DNA of 64,000 nt. It comes from Ectocarpus siliculosus. Its lineage: Eukaryota > Sar > Phaeophyceae > Ectocarpales > Ectocarpaceae. Below the pieces are notes generated by a model. The model saw only the letters and a program-made list of their open reading frames with translations, did not search any database and was not told where the DNA came from. Shown here piece after piece: positions 11,420 to 22,949 of this stretch (within the stretch, counting starts at the first letter, position 1; each line of letters opens with the position of its first letter). The translations under genes were made by a program, and so were the position numbers. The stretch is taken from the NCBI GenBank assembly GCA_000310025.1, contig FN648136.1, positions 315,513-379,512 of the forward strand, read 5' to 3'.

Positions 11420-12240
11420 ATGCCCCCAAAGCTTATTACTACCGGAGTAGACACTAATCAGCTTGAACTCAAACAGCAGTAGGCACCTGGTTGTACTCAA
11501 GAAGAAAACGACAGAAGTGTTTGTGAATGATAAACACACGGCGATATCATGCCTGACTAAATCATGCCACACCAATTCGTCAGTCAGCGCAAGTGTTCAA
11601 CCTCCCATGCAAAACGTAGAATGCCCCAATTTAACAGTGAAGGACCTCGACGCTTCAAACGACAAACACGCACGTGTCGGACCACCACACAAGATTGGCT
11701 GAGTCCGGTAGACACGCGTACAGAGAAACTGACGCAATGGATGGATGACCAACACACCGCAAACAACGCGAAATGGGCAAAGTTGCCACACGCAAGGAAA
11801 ACGATGAAAAAAAACAACAACCCAGAGGCAACGCTGAAAACTGCTACGAGGCGCTACCAGGGTTGAGTTGAAATGTCTCGAAATACTAAAACATCCATGG
11901 CGAAACGATTCGACATGGTCGTTGAACAAGCCAATGTCGCAAAATTAGACAGACGAACGTAGCTCGCGAAGAAATACCCTCAACACGACATCATAAGGCG
12001 GTCTCCACGCAGTTCAATCACATGCATAAGATAGGCACGACGCCACAACATAAATGCGTGGCAAGCTGAAGAATGTACAGAAACATTCAGCGACGAAATG
12101 CTATCAATGCTCGACAAGATAGCCCTCACTCAACTCAAACAAATGAAACATAAATGCGAAAGAAGTCAGCGGAGAAATACTATCAATGCTCGACAAGATA
12201 GCCCTCACTCAACTCAAACAAATATACCACAGGGCAATGC
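11420..12240 (-). other. 3' untranslated region of gypsy copy B
   Basis: This lies between the integrase end and the 3' LTR and is homologous to 9840-10749 (inverted) and 30214-30800. It contains two tandem copies of a roughly 80-base segment (near 12090-12150 and 12170-12230), both with GACAAGATAGCCCTCACTCA. Frames over it are broken and differ between copies. Confidence 0.5.
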
Positions 12241-13812
12241 CGTATTGTTGCTTCAACTGAGCCCGAACCTTTTTCGGCTGACCCGGCCGCCGCAGCTCGG
12301 ATTTGACGAACTGCGGCGCGGCATCCCACACCTTGGACAACTCTTCTCAGGTGTTCTCTTCCTTGTCGAATCCTACCCACTCTACTTCCACGTCGAACCC
12401 AGGGCCATCTTCCGCCACCGACATGTCCACGATCGCCGCCATCTCGAACTCCCCCTGCGTGAAAGCATGCTGAAAACCCCCCTTCAACTCGGCCGTGATT
12501 TCGAGAGCGGCATCGGCGTAGAACCGCAAACGCGCGACAAGGACGTCGCGAACTTCCCCCGACACGATGTTCTGGACTCCGTCCGTACACATGCAGTCTC
12601 TCGGCGGCGACAATCCTCCACACCCGTCCAGGTCATGAGAAGTTTCGGTGTCGAACCACGCCGGCAAACACGCGCCACCAACACGTAGTCCCCCACCACG
12701 AAGTCAGGCAGGCTCCCAACTCGCGCAGACGCCCGATGCTTACTCCGACTCGCCTACACCCTGTCGAGAACTTTCTTGTGCAGGTGACGTTGGGCCTCGA
12801 CGACGTGCTGCACCTTCAGCCGCAAAGACTTCTCATCCAGGACATCTATCTTCCATTCGGCGCCCAAACCTCCGGCACACCCAAGATCTTACACTACGTC
12901 AGGCGATGTTGCACAGTCAGGTGGGCGGTGCATGCTCCGGTGGGCTCCAGCCAAATCCAGTTGGACATGTTGTCCATCATGACCAAAATGTACTTGAACT
13001 GAACCCTTCCTCCTCGTCCAAGCCATCATCTCCCAGCGGGCCACTCGCTCCCACGTAGAGGTAGTCAAAATGACCAATTCGCCAGGGCGCGTGCCGTGGA
13101 CGGTCTCCCCAAGCGGGCGAGGCACCTTTTCTCCTTCCTTGGAGTCCATGCAATGCCGGGCCTGCTTGACAAAGTCAGTGACATGCTCTTCCATCCAAAA
13201 CCAGCAACAGTACTCGGACAGGCGCTGCAAGGTGGCGACGGCGCCACGATGCCTGGCTTCTTTCATGTGTGCACAGACCATCAGTCGCACCTGCAACGCA
13301 CTCGCCTGATCTGGAACCCAAAGCACGTCTCGCCCGTTCATGCCCACGCGAAACAATCCCTCGTCATCCAGAGTCGTCGTCCCCACCGCCGTCGAAAATG
13401 ACGTGGCAGGCCCGGCAAGCGCGCCGAGCTTACTTCGCGCCGCTTTTTGTGCATCACATGCTACTTGCTTCGATGGAATGGCGGCATCAGGTCCGCTGGG
13501 GGCGTAAACCGCGGCAGCGCGAACACTCACCGACGGCACAGAGACCCACCGCGACAGAAGGTCCGTCCCCCCAGCAATTGCGCTCACCCGAAATGTGCCT
13601 GATGAATCGTACTGGCCCAAGACAGCTTTCCACTGGTCCAGGCGCTGAGCCGTGGTTTTCGCTACGTTAGACACGCAAGCCTCCGGGTCGAAGATGTACG
13701 CGGGATTACGGTGGTCGGTGAAGATGTGCACGCCATCCCAAAGCAAATACTCCAACTGCTTGAACGTCCTCACAATCGCGTACCTTTCCTTGTCCACTGT
13801 GGCCCACCGCTG
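12240..13812 (-). pseudogene. Ty3/gypsy RNase H tail and integrase (copy B)
   Basis: A 302-codon open stretch (13797-12889) begins in RNase H, with the TDHRNPAYIF segment. It then gives the integrase zinc-binding region and part of the core. A TAG at 13813 separates it from the preceding RNase H segment in the same frame. Further frameshifts lie downstream, toward the C-terminal region near 12700-12240, where the LMTWTG region is readable. Integration function is lost unless another copy supplies it. Confidence 0.8.
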
Positions 13813-14880
13813 CTACGCGCCCTTGAAAGTGCCGCTCAGAAACCCCATCGGTTCATGAGCCATATCCCCTACAGGAACGCCACAATCCAGCTGGTGTTGG
13901 GGGAAGCTCCCCCAATGCTCATCGGATGCATCGGAAAACATGAGGACGGCGCAACCTGGGCGAGGGTGAGACGGAGCAACGGCACGGGCAACAAGGTCTT
14001 GCGCGGCAGTCCACGCTTCGACGAGCGCGGGCGTCCACGCATCCTCAGCGATCGCGCGATTCTTGGCGTCGTCCGGCTCTTGGCACCAACCAAATGCTGC
14101 TCCAGAAACACGCGAAGCGGCCACACAACCTCCGCCATCCGCGGCAGAGACGTGCGCAGCCAGTTTACCGCCTGCAGGAACTGCACCAGCTCGCCAGCCG
14201 TCTCAGGACGCCGCGTTGTAGCCAGCCCGCTGAGCCGCTCGGGATCTTGCTCGACCTGACCCTCCGAGTACACCTTCCCGCACCAAGTGATGCTGGTCTC
14301 AAAGAATGTGCACTTGTGGGCGGCCACGTAAAGGCCAGCCCCCTCCAGTCGATCCAGAATCAAGTCAAGGGTGTCAAGCAAGTCGTCTTCATCCATCCCC
14401 AAATACACGACATCGTCTACCCAGACGAAGCAATTCAGCCCGTCCAAGATGCGCGTAAGGGTGGCCTGGAAATACGACGTGGCGTTCAAAATACCTTGCG
14501 GTACCCTCTTGGGCGTGTAGAGGCCGCCCGGCGTAGCAATCGTGAAAATTTCCTGCACCTCCGGAGCCAACGGGCACTGCCAATACCCTTGCAAGCGGTC
14601 CAAGCTCCCATAGAACTTGGCCGCACTGAGCTGAGCCATACTGGCTTCAGGATTCGGCATCACACCAGGCACCTTCTCTGCTTGCTTGTTTGCCGCACGA
14701 AAGTCACTCACCAGCCGGTATCCCCCTTTCTTCGGGGTCGCCATCGCGGCGCTGGCCCACCTGTTGAGGAACACCAACCCCAACGCGACCAGTGACGCCA
14801 TGCACCCCGCCAGCCACGCAGTCTTGATCGGGTTGTACACCCGCGGTCGTGCTTTAACCGGTCGCGCTCCGGGCTAAAGG
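13813..14880 (-). pseudogene. Ty3/gypsy reverse transcriptase and RNase H (copy B)
   Basis: A 323-codon stretch (14840-13869) carries reverse transcriptase motifs in order: the GYRLVSDFRAANKQ region, LQGYWQCPL, VPQGILNATSYFQ, and the catalytic box in FVWVDDVVY. The box reads W-V-D-D rather than the usual Y/F-x-D-D. Palm and thumb segments follow. The frame then shifts near 14090 into an RNase H segment containing FSDASDEHWG, which ends at a TAG at 13813. Confidence 0.85.
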
Positions 14881-15068
14881 GTGACGACCCGTAGAGGCTC
14901 CACGTTCGCGGGAGGGTCACCCTGGCGTAAACCACGGCGGAACGCATTCCAGTGCTTGCTGATGATGCCTCGAGGACGCCCTACATGGGGTTCCTCCAAG
15001 CCAGCGGCAGCAGCCGATGCCTCCTCCTCCAGGCTCATGTCCATGTCGGGGCCTCGCGCCACCAAACG

Positions 15069-15572
15069 CTAGACCGCGGGATTCGGCTCGACCTGCTTCG
15101 GACCCTCGCGCTGCTGCATTGCATCGATAGCCAGCGTAACTCGGCGGCATTGTTTGTACGCCACGGTCTCAACACCCGTGACGCTAGCGCGCGAACGGGC
15201 AAAGGCCCCCAAGCTCTCGTACACATCGATACCCAACGCCTTCAGCGTCGGGTTGCCAAGAATGACCACCTCATCATTGCCAGGCATGACCGCAAACGAG
15301 AGCGGGTCCACCGACACCAGCCCCCAGCTGGTGTGCAAAGCGATCCGCACGGGGCATGTTTTCTGTGTGAGCTCGAGCACGCGGCCGTCCGCGACTTTCA
15401 GCTTCCCCGGGTTTCGCATGTCCCCCACGACCTGCACATCAGGAAAAGCAGCTTGCAGCCTACTCGCGATACCGGCTGACATGGTGGTGAGCCCTGATCC
15501 AGAATCCAGAATCGCAACGGCGTCTATGGCAGTCATATCGCAGCACCAGGCACCGACAAGCTCACTTGGCAC
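15069..15572 (-). pseudogene. Ty3/gypsy aspartic protease (copy B)
   Basis: The open stretch carries the retropepsin signature AILDSGSGLTT near residue 20, with D-S-G as the catalytic triad, and later VVILGNPTLKALGI, the conserved I-L-G segment. Gag (a different frame) ends at 15572, so a gag-pro frameshift would be needed. The frame is stopped at 15069 and again near 14874 before the reverse transcriptase, so the polyprotein is broken. Confidence 0.75.
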
Positions 15573-16939
15573 TATTTTTCCTGCGAATCAACCGCGATAC
15601 CTTCAGCATCTCCGGGCTGAACCCCACGAAATGCCGGCACGAATGGCCCCTCAGGGCCTGGTGGCACCCCCACACCCTCAGACGGTGCTGGAAAACATGC
15701 GCGGGCAGTGATAGCGGACGGGAACGGGTCGGGCGGCAGAAAAGGCGTCGGAGCGGCCTGCCCCTGGGATTCCACGGAAAAAACAGCCCTACCTCCGATA
15801 TGGCGTTGGTGAAAGTTGGTGGACGACCCCCCCCCGGAGCATCGTCCCTCTCCTAAAAACGGCTGTTGCTGCTGTTGACCGGGAGGGCGCTGTTGCTGCG
15901 GCGCTTGCCCCTGGGCGCAGTGCGGCTGTTGCTGTTGCTGCTGCTGCTGCTGCTGCTGCTGGTATCCACGGGTGTCCCCGGTGCCGCGAAAATGCCCCCT
16001 ATGCCCAGCGTGCTGGGTAGAGGCTTTGGCAGGGAAATGCTGAAGCGGACAGTTCTGCGGGGCGTGGCAGGGCTTCTTGCACCTGAAACATGTGACAAGC
16101 TCGGCAGTGGGAGACGCACCTGCACCTCCAGCCCCATCAGGCGCTTTCGCGTTCGCCCATGACTGTTGCTGAGACGGTTTTTTACGAGCATGAACGCCAC
16201 CCCCACGCGATTGCCCATGCTGCCTGTCTGCCAACTCAACCGTGCGCCACTCGACCGCAACATCCCGAACGATTTGAAAGACTAGCTCAGGTTTGTCCTT
16301 CCAGCTACCTTGCATGTCGAGCTTGCTTTCCACTCTGACCTTGAACTCGGGGCGGAGACAGACTTGCCACAACTGCTTTGCTGAAGACAGCAGCCGGACC
16401 TTCCTTGAACGCGCCACTGGAGTCTCGAAAAACACGCTCCGCACTCGGGTTTTCGACGTATTGCTCGAGGCGGCTTTGGACAGCGTCTATCCGATCTACA
16501 GCAGTAGTCTCAGTCCCCATGACTACCATACGGGACACGGCGGCGTCCGCAATCGAAGCCTCAAGGGTATCATCCGTCCAGCATTCAGCATGTTTGTCCA
16601 GGGCCTCGCGCAGGTCAGCTTCTTCAAGTTCAGTGCCATCAAAGTAGGTGCACGACAAGCATTTCCGGATAGACTGGCGCAGCAGTTGAGACACAGTGAG
16701 CAGCGGGCGTCTGATGGATTGCCCACTGTTGCAGAGACCTATGCTCCGCTCGTACTCGATGTATTGAGTGTAGAAACGCAAGGACGAAGCTCGTGAAACG
16801 TACGTCCATACTCGGGCGGCATGGGCCCGTTGCCCAAAACCAAGTCAGTAAGCCCCGCCCCGAGCTCACCAATATCTCCAGCAGAACCTTGCTGTCCGCC
16901 AAGCGCCCCCTTGCCAACATTGGAGCGTCTCTGAGCCAT
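15572..16939 (-). pseudogene. Ty3/gypsy gag with zinc knuckle and polyglutamine (copy B)
   Basis: The probable start is at 16939 (MAQRRSNVGKG). Frame changes occur near 16740-16780 and near 16400, so gag is split over three frames. The 3' part has a CCHC knuckle, C-F-R-C-x4-H-x4-C, at about 16105-16060. A run of 12 glutamines at about 15961-15926, encoded by a CTG/CAG repeat, precedes a proline-rich tail. Copy C has the same layout with a longer glutamine run. Gag would form the particle and bind the element RNA. Confidence 0.75.
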
Positions 16940-17111
16940 CCGGGCAGATCAAGGCAGCAGCTCCGCGGGAGATCAGGACAGCAGCTCCAAGACCGCAGCC
17001 TCGCACTCAGCGAAGCAAGAAAAAATTGTAAGAAAAAGCTCGTCCTGCTGTTGCCACGAACATGTTTTTTGATCCTGACTGACTGGTCGGTCAGCCTGAG
17101 TTATCGATAAC
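16940..17111 (-). other. Leader and primer-binding region of gypsy copy B
   Basis: On the minus strand the LTR ends in TCTACA and is followed directly by GTTATCGATAACTCAGG. The same place in copy C reads GTTATTGATAACTCAGG. A primer-binding site beginning TGG, complementary to a tRNA 3' end, is not present within the first few bases. The perfect palindrome GTTATCGATAAC is conserved in position. No other feature is seen. Confidence 0.4.
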
Positions 17112-17381
17112 TGTAGACAAGCCTGAAGTCAGGCAGGGCCTAGGACCAGTATCCTCCCCCCGTGGCCTCGGGGGGCTGGTCAATTCACCTCCTTGGTGAT
17201 GGTAAACACAATGTATTGTTATTGCACACGAGTCTCGTTTCTCTCTCTCCATCTATCTCTCTCCTGCCAACATGCCAACCAGGCAGATAGAAACCCCAAT
17301 CTACCATATCTTTGACATGCATACATATCCAACGGCAGCTTCCCACCGTGAACTACGCTACCCAGGTGCGCTGCATCCACA
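17112..17381 (-). repeat. 5' LTR of gypsy copy B
   Basis: 270 bases, from TGTAGACAAGCC to GCATCCACA on the plus strand, nearly identical to 11144-11419. Beyond 17381 the sequence jumps to a gag fragment of another copy, so the external flank is not original host DNA and no target duplication is expected. Confidence 0.75.
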
Positions 17382-17573
17382 GGCCCGTCAGGGACGGTTT
17401 GCACCCCCACATCCTCCGTCGGACTTGCAAAGGATGCGCGGGCAGCGGCAGCGGATACAGGAAGGTCCGGCGGCAGAAAAGACATCGGAGTTGCCGAATC
17501 CTGCATTCTCCGGCAAAATCAGCCCTGCCACAGATGTGGTGTTCGTGGAAGTTGATAGACGACGTCTGGACTA
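17382..17573 (-). pseudogene. Gag C-terminal fragment of a further gypsy copy
   Basis: This encodes the gag tail type seen at 15640-15830 (S-F-L-P-P-D-L and T-E-D-V-G-V-Q). It is truncated at both ends, by the LTR of copy B on one side and an LTR-2 element on the other. Confidence 0.55.
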
Positions 17574-17794
17574 GAGAGCCGTATGCCGTCGGTTGAAGAC
17601 CTAGGGTAGCCTCCTCGAGGTGTGAGGGGGGAGGCTAGGCCCCCAAGCCCCCATAGATGGAGTAGAAGGAAAGACAAGAGAGGAGAGAATATTTTGTGCA
17701 GACATGAACACAGGCCCCCCGGATGGGACAACAAGGGGATATCATCAACACCTCCAGCTACCATATCTGGGCCTCTAGCAGAGTCCTGTCCCCA
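17574..17794 (-). repeat. LTR-2 copy (second LTR type of this gypsy group)
   Basis: Matches 22950-23169: a GC-rich hairpin around GGGGGGAGGCTAGGC, then the ACCATATCTGGGCC block, ending in a TCC-CA stretch followed by the CGCCCCCAAAG polypurine tract. It shares the 3' end with the other LTR type but has a different first half. Confidence 0.55.
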
Positions 17795-18254
17795 ACGCCC
17801 CCAAAGTGCATTGTTACTTCGTAGTACAACCCGATAAACTTGTTAACAAACTGGGCTCCGACGGAGTACGAGCCAATTTTTTACAAAACGCGAGCATTTG
17901 GATGAAAACTCGCCAAAACGGTCAACTCGCCCAAGCAACAACAAGCACACACCCTTGTACTCGAAACGAAAAACGTCAAGTCCACAAAGTATCCAACGGA
18001 ACGTTCGTTGACCAGCAGTGTTTTGTACCACAACGAACGCCTTCATCATCGATGAAAAACGCCAACGGCACGCACGTACTCTCGAAATACATAGTCGTGA
18101 TATTTCGCCAGCCTGAAAATACCCGTGTGTAGCTGCCAAAACACCAATAACAGTAAGACATACCCGACTTGGCATCAAGAATGATAAAAAATCAATCAGC
18201 ATTGATAGAAAGTGTACCTCGGCCCAGCAGGTACACCAAGTCCAAGCAGCAGCA
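17795..18254 (-). other. Retroelement 3' untranslated-like sequence
   Basis: This begins with the G-rich tract next to the LTR-2 copy and continues with A-rich sequence. No domain or conserved frame is visible. Confidence 0.35.
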
Positions 18255-19849
18255 ATGGCCGGGGTGCACCCCCACACCCTCAGTCGGCGCTGGAATGGAC
18301 GCGGGGGCAGTGGCAGCTGACGGAGATGGGTTCAGCGGCAGAAAAGAAACCGGAGCTGCCTCACGCTTGGATTCTCTGGCTAAAACAGCTCTACCACCGA
18401 CATGGTGTTGGTGGAAGTTGGTAGACGATACCCCTCCGGAGCCACGCCCCCCTCCTGACGACGGCTGCTGCGTAGGTTGTTGACCGTTAGGGCGCTGATA
18501 CTCCTGCGCGTGCCCGCGGTGCTGTTGCTGCTGTTGCTGCTGTTGCTGCTGTTGCTGCTGTTGCTGCGGGTGGTATCCACGGACATCGCCGGCGCCACGA
18601 AAATGCGCCCCCTGCCCAGCGTGCTGAGTAGAGAGGCTTTGGGCGGGGAACCGCTGCCACAGACTGGTCTGCGGGGCGTGGCCTGGCTTTTTGCACCTGA
18701 AACACGTAACAAGCTCGGCAGAAGAAGACGTACCATAACCGCCAGCTTCATCAGGCGCTTGCGCTTTTGCCCATGTGTGCTGAGACGGTGTTTTACTAGC
18801 CTGAACGCCGCCCACGCTGCTTGTCTGCCAACTCAATCTTGCGCCACTCCACCGCAACATCCCGAACAATCTCAAAAACTTGCTCAGGATTGTCCTTCCA
18901 GCTACCTTGCATGTCGAGCTTGCTTTCCACCTCGAGCTCAAACTCGGGCGGAGATGAACTTGTCACAACTGCTTTGCTGAGGACAGCGGCCTGAACGTTC
19001 TTGAACACACCAGGGGAGTCGCGAACAACACGTTCAGCACTCGGGTTTACAAAGTACTGCTCGACGCGGCTTTGAACAGCGTTTATCCATCCGATCTGCA
19101 GCAGTCGTCTCAAAGCCATCAAAGAAGGTACGGGACAAGCATTTCCGGAAAGACCGGCGCAGCAGTTGAGACACAGTGAGCAGCGGGTGTATGATGAATT
19201 GTCCACTGTTGCAGAGACCCATGCTCCGCTCGACTTCGATGTATTGCGTATAGAAACGCAAGGACGAAGCTCTCGAAAAAGGACGTCCATACTCGGGCGG
19301 TTTGGGCCCAATGCTCAAGACCAAATCGGTAACCCCACCCTGGATCTCACCAATCTCTCCAGCAGAACCTCGCTGTCCGCCTAGCGCCCCTTTGGAAACA
19401 GCAGAGCGTCTCTGGGGCATCGCGCGGCACGATGCTCGAGTAGATCAAGATAGCAGTTCCGCGCGAGACCAGGATAGCAGCTCCCCCAGCCGAACCTCGC
19501 ACTCAGGGAAGCCGAAAATAACGCGAAGGAATAGCTTGTACTGCTGTCGTCGAAATTATTGTTTTTTACCCTGACTGGCGCTGGTCGGTCAGCCTGAGTT
19601 ATCAATAACTGTAGACACGCCTGAAATTAGGCAGGGCCTAGGACCAGAATCCTTCCCCCCTGGCCTCGGGGGGCTGGTCAATTTACCTCCTTGGTGACGG
19701 TAAACAGAGTGTGTACTATTTCACACGAGTCTCTCCTAGCAACATACCAACCAGGCAGGTAGCCTAATCTACAATATCTTAGACGTGCATATATCCAAAG
19801 GGCGGCTTCCCACCGCGAATTGCTTCTACCCAGGTGCGCTGCGTCCACA
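18255..19849 (-). mobile_element. Ty3/gypsy copy C: 5' LTR, leader and gag only
   Basis: Minus strand: a 5' LTR of about 240 bases (19610-19849), a leader (19421-19609) with the same GTTATTGATAAC start as copy B, and gag from 19420 (MPQRRSAVSKG). Gag is frame-broken. Its zinc knuckle begins C-F-R-C-x4-H, but the last Cys is lost (the frame reads P-Q-T-S-L-W). The polyglutamine run is longer than in copy B, at about 18520-18566. Everything from protease onward is missing. Confidence 0.75.
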
Positions 19850-19854
19850 TGCGA

Positions 19855-20465
19855 TTCTGGGTTCTGGCTTGTGGCTTACCATCGTGAGTAGGCTGCAAGC
19901 TGCTTTTCTTGATGTGCAGGTCATGGGGGGCGTGTAAAAGTCGGGGGAGCTGACAGTAGCGGACGGCCGCGTGCTCGAGCTCACACAAAAAACCAGCTGG
20001 GGGCTGATGTCGGTGGACCCGTTGTCGTTTGTCGTGCCTGGTAATTAATTGTGAGGTGGTCATTCTTGGCAACCCGACGCTGAAGGCGTTGGGTATCGAT
20101 GTGTACGAGAGCTTGGGAGGCCTGTGCGCGTTCGCGCGCTAGTGTCGCGTGTGTTGTGACCGTCGTGTACAAACAATGCCGCCGAGTGACGCTTGCCGGT
20201 CATGCTTGAAAGCAAGCAGAGGAGGATCCAGCGGTCGAGCGTTTCGTGGCGCGAGGCGCAGATATGGACATGAGCCCTGAGGAGGAGGCATCGGCGCGGT
20301 CTGCCTCGTCTGACAGCGCTGTCTCTTCTGCGGTTGCAGCTGGCTTGGCAGGCATCCCATGTGGGACGTCTGCGAGGCATACCAGCGAGAGCTGAATGCG
20401 TTCCGTCGTGGTTTACGCCATGGCTGGCGACCCTCTGCAAAAGTTGAACCTCTACGGGTCACTCA
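19855..20465 (+). pseudogene. Ty3/gypsy protease fragment (copy D)
   Basis: Plus-strand counterpart of 15470-14880: it encodes the VVILGNPTLKALGIDVYE segment near 20055-20110 with stops before and after. It abuts the LTR of copy C in opposite orientation, so a junction of two insertions or a rearrangement lies at 19850. Confidence 0.6.
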
Positions 20466-20900
20466 TCAACATCTCCAACGACCATGTCTAGGCCCCTTTC
20501 AGAGCCCTGTGCGCAGCTTTCCCCCGGAGTCTCGCCCCCTCTCCTGAAAAAGGCTGTTCCGCACCTGCCCCTGGGTGCGGTGCTGTTTGATGATGCTGCT
20601 CGTCATGCTGAAAAATGTACATCAAGCAGTCAGCAAAGGCATCTATCTTATCAATCAATACTCGACAAGATAGCCCTCACTCAACTCAAACAAATGAAGC
20701 ACGAATACGAAGGAAGACAACGAAGTAACGTCATCAATGCGCAAACAAGACGGCCCTTACCTAACTGAGCCGTATTGCTGCTTCAACTCAGCCCGAACCT
20801 TTTTGCCGGATGGAACAGCATGGGGTACCATCAGCATCTCCAACTACAATGTCCGAGCCCCCAGCAGAGCCCTGTCCACAACACCCCCAAAGCGAAAAAA
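20466..20900. repeat. Scrambled LTR-2 and retroelement untranslated fragments
   Basis: CATCTCCAAC...GGCCCC...GAGCCCTGT occurs at about 20467-20515 and again at 20830-20880, where it is followed by the ACACCCCCAAAG tract. Between them, 20640-20700 repeats the GACAAGATAGCCCTCACTCA block of the gypsy untranslated region. Confidence 0.5.
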
Positions 20901-20980
20901 AAACACGCCCCACTGCACCGGAAAACGAAGCAATGGCATGGGGACGGCATGCAGTACGTGTAGTACGTTAACACGCCGCG

Positions 20981-21406
20981 TTGATATCAGCAAAAATGTC
21001 ACCCCTTTTAGAGGGAGTCCAAAACGAGCTACTCGAAACAAGTCTCACGCAGAAGCCAAAGAGCACGTGCATGCGGGCTATCAAAAATACCCCATTTCAG
21101 AGCTCGAATTCGCGGGAGGCAAACAAGCTTTATAATTATAAATACAGGCCGGTTTCGGAGCTCAAATTTAGCTTTGTCGCGAATGATCATGATGTCCTGG
21201 CCAAAGTAGCAAGAACGTTTGTCACAACGACCAAGAACGCAGGTTTCGGATTCACGACGTTGAAGTCATCAGAAGGATTGAAAGTATATACCTGGTACCT
21301 CAATACACACGACCTTCAGAGAAACGCTAGCAGACTGCGAACTCTCAAGAGAAACTTCATTCAAGACAGGGAACTAACTGCCAACGGAAAATCACCTCCA
21401 CTTTGA
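20981..21406 (+). CDS. Unidentified open frame, 141 codons
   Basis: I do not recognise this frame. It has an even residue composition, including a KVARTFVTTTKNAGFGFT segment and a basic C-terminus, unlike the low-complexity shadows nearby. The first codons overlap retroelement debris, so the real start, if any, may be downstream or in another exon. It could be the remnant of a host or element gene. No partner is visible. Confidence 0.2.
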   Translation: MISAKMSPLLEGVQNELLETSLTQKPKSTCMRAIKNTPFQSSNSREANKLYNYKYRPVSELKFSFVANDHDVLAKVARTFVTTTKNAGFGFTTLKSSEGLKVYTWYLNTHDLQRNASRLRTLKRNFIQDRELTANGKSPPL

Positions 21407-22949
21407 CCGCTATGTTATCAGCAGACAGCAGGTCGGTGACCGTAGACCATCACCCGAAGCAGGTGTACTCCATTCAACTGCTAAGCATTAGCAAAGGCTG
21501 CTTTTGACTCCAAGGCTGCATCCTGGTTTGAAAACGTACGCTCATGTGCGGCACAATTGAAAAAGCGACGCACTTGCGCACGAAGGTTCTGAAGACGAAA
21601 CAGTCGATTGAAAGCAGCCAAAGCATAACCTAGTCGTGGCTGCAGTACTCCTCGAGATTCTGCCGCATTTCCGCAAAGGGGTTGTTGGTGAACCCCACCC
21701 ACCGCTGTGATGCTCCTCCCAAATCCAGACTTGGCAGCTCACCACCCCCGGTCAGTGCAGGACCAACACAAGTCCGCACTCGCGCTCGCCAGAGTCTGCT
21801 TCTCGACGTGTACATCCGATATGGTTGCCTCCGCCGCTCAAACGCTCGAATAATTTTGATGGATCACCAAACAAGCTTCTTAAGGCTTCGCTTTAGGCTC
21901 CTCGCCGTCGCCTGGGTCTCCGGGGCTCCGCCATGGTGTTTCTTTCCCCAACCATAAAGATATTTTTTCTCACAGGTCAAAAGCTTGATTAATACCCTAG
22001 GCCGCGTCCCCGTCGGCTGATGTGTAATTTCAGTTGTCCCCTCTGGCGCTAATAACCCTAACCCTAGCCCCAGGAGACACAAAACCAACACATCTTTTTG
22101 GAGAAATGATACCAGCTTGAGCAACCTCGTTGACAAAAATCGTGCCGCTCATCAGTTTAGGCCTTGAAGTGCGATATCCAGGTGCTTGAAGTTTTGTGAT
22201 TTGCGCGTAATCTTCCCGCCGAAATTTTGGTGAACCAGCGTAGCAACGTCTTCGCCGAGTGCTGTAGTGTAGGCCGGATGTGTTCCTTGACGACATCTAT
22301 GCGGCCTACAATAGTTGAAGACTCGTATAACGTGTAGGACAATGGTTTGCGCGCGAGAAAGTGGGGTGAGAGCCTTTCGATTCCGGTGTGGACTATGTTG
22401 GTTTATACCGGGAAATCTGCGTGTATCTCGCGGCTCAGCGCTCAACACAGAGAGAATTTCCCGTTCGTCTCAGATTCAATGTCAAAGAGGAAACCCGAAA
22501 AACGCTCCTAAGGAAAATACGACTGGGGACAGTATGATTCAGTATGTTTGAGTTTGGAACGATGACCTACCCGAGCGGTTCAACCTTTTGCTCTCTTCAC
22601 TCAGCCTGCATCGCTCACCGGTTGAACTCGCAGTTTAGACGCTTCGACCTTGCTTTCGACAATGACCATCCGCTCGAGCATGCCTTCAACCTCACCTGAG
22701 ACAGAATCGACGGGTGCTTGGTTCGTCAAATGTTCCTTCTGCTATCGAGGATGCTGCCGGTGCTTTGAAATGTACATGTCGATTTCTGTGAGAATCAGTT
22801 GAGCCTCCTTCTTACTCTCTTTAGAGCGGACTGGTCGCCCCAGCGGTCTAATAGGTAACCTCATAGACCTACAAGCTGCAGCTACTGGGTTGGAATTTTG
22901 GTAGATGGGGGAAATGTAATGTTGCTTGCGCTGCCACGTATGGGCAAGA
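21407..22949. other. Intergenic, no recognised gene
   Basis: No family could be recognised. A short telomere-like run, CCCTAACCCTA, occurs near 22066. A minus-strand stretch near 22830-22600 has a heptad-like composition but is broken by stops. Confidence 0.4.

Larger units (their letters stand above)
11144..17381 (-). mobile_element. Ty3/gypsy retrotransposon copy B, nearly complete
   Basis: On the minus strand the order is 5' LTR (17112-17381), leader, gag (from 16939), protease, reverse transcriptase, RNase H, integrase, 3' untranslated region and 3' LTR (11144-11419). This is Ty3/gypsy order, with integrase last. No chromodomain is visible. The two LTRs are close to each other in sequence. 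Several frameshifts and stops break the proteins, so the copy is inactive though fairly young. Confidence 0.85.
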
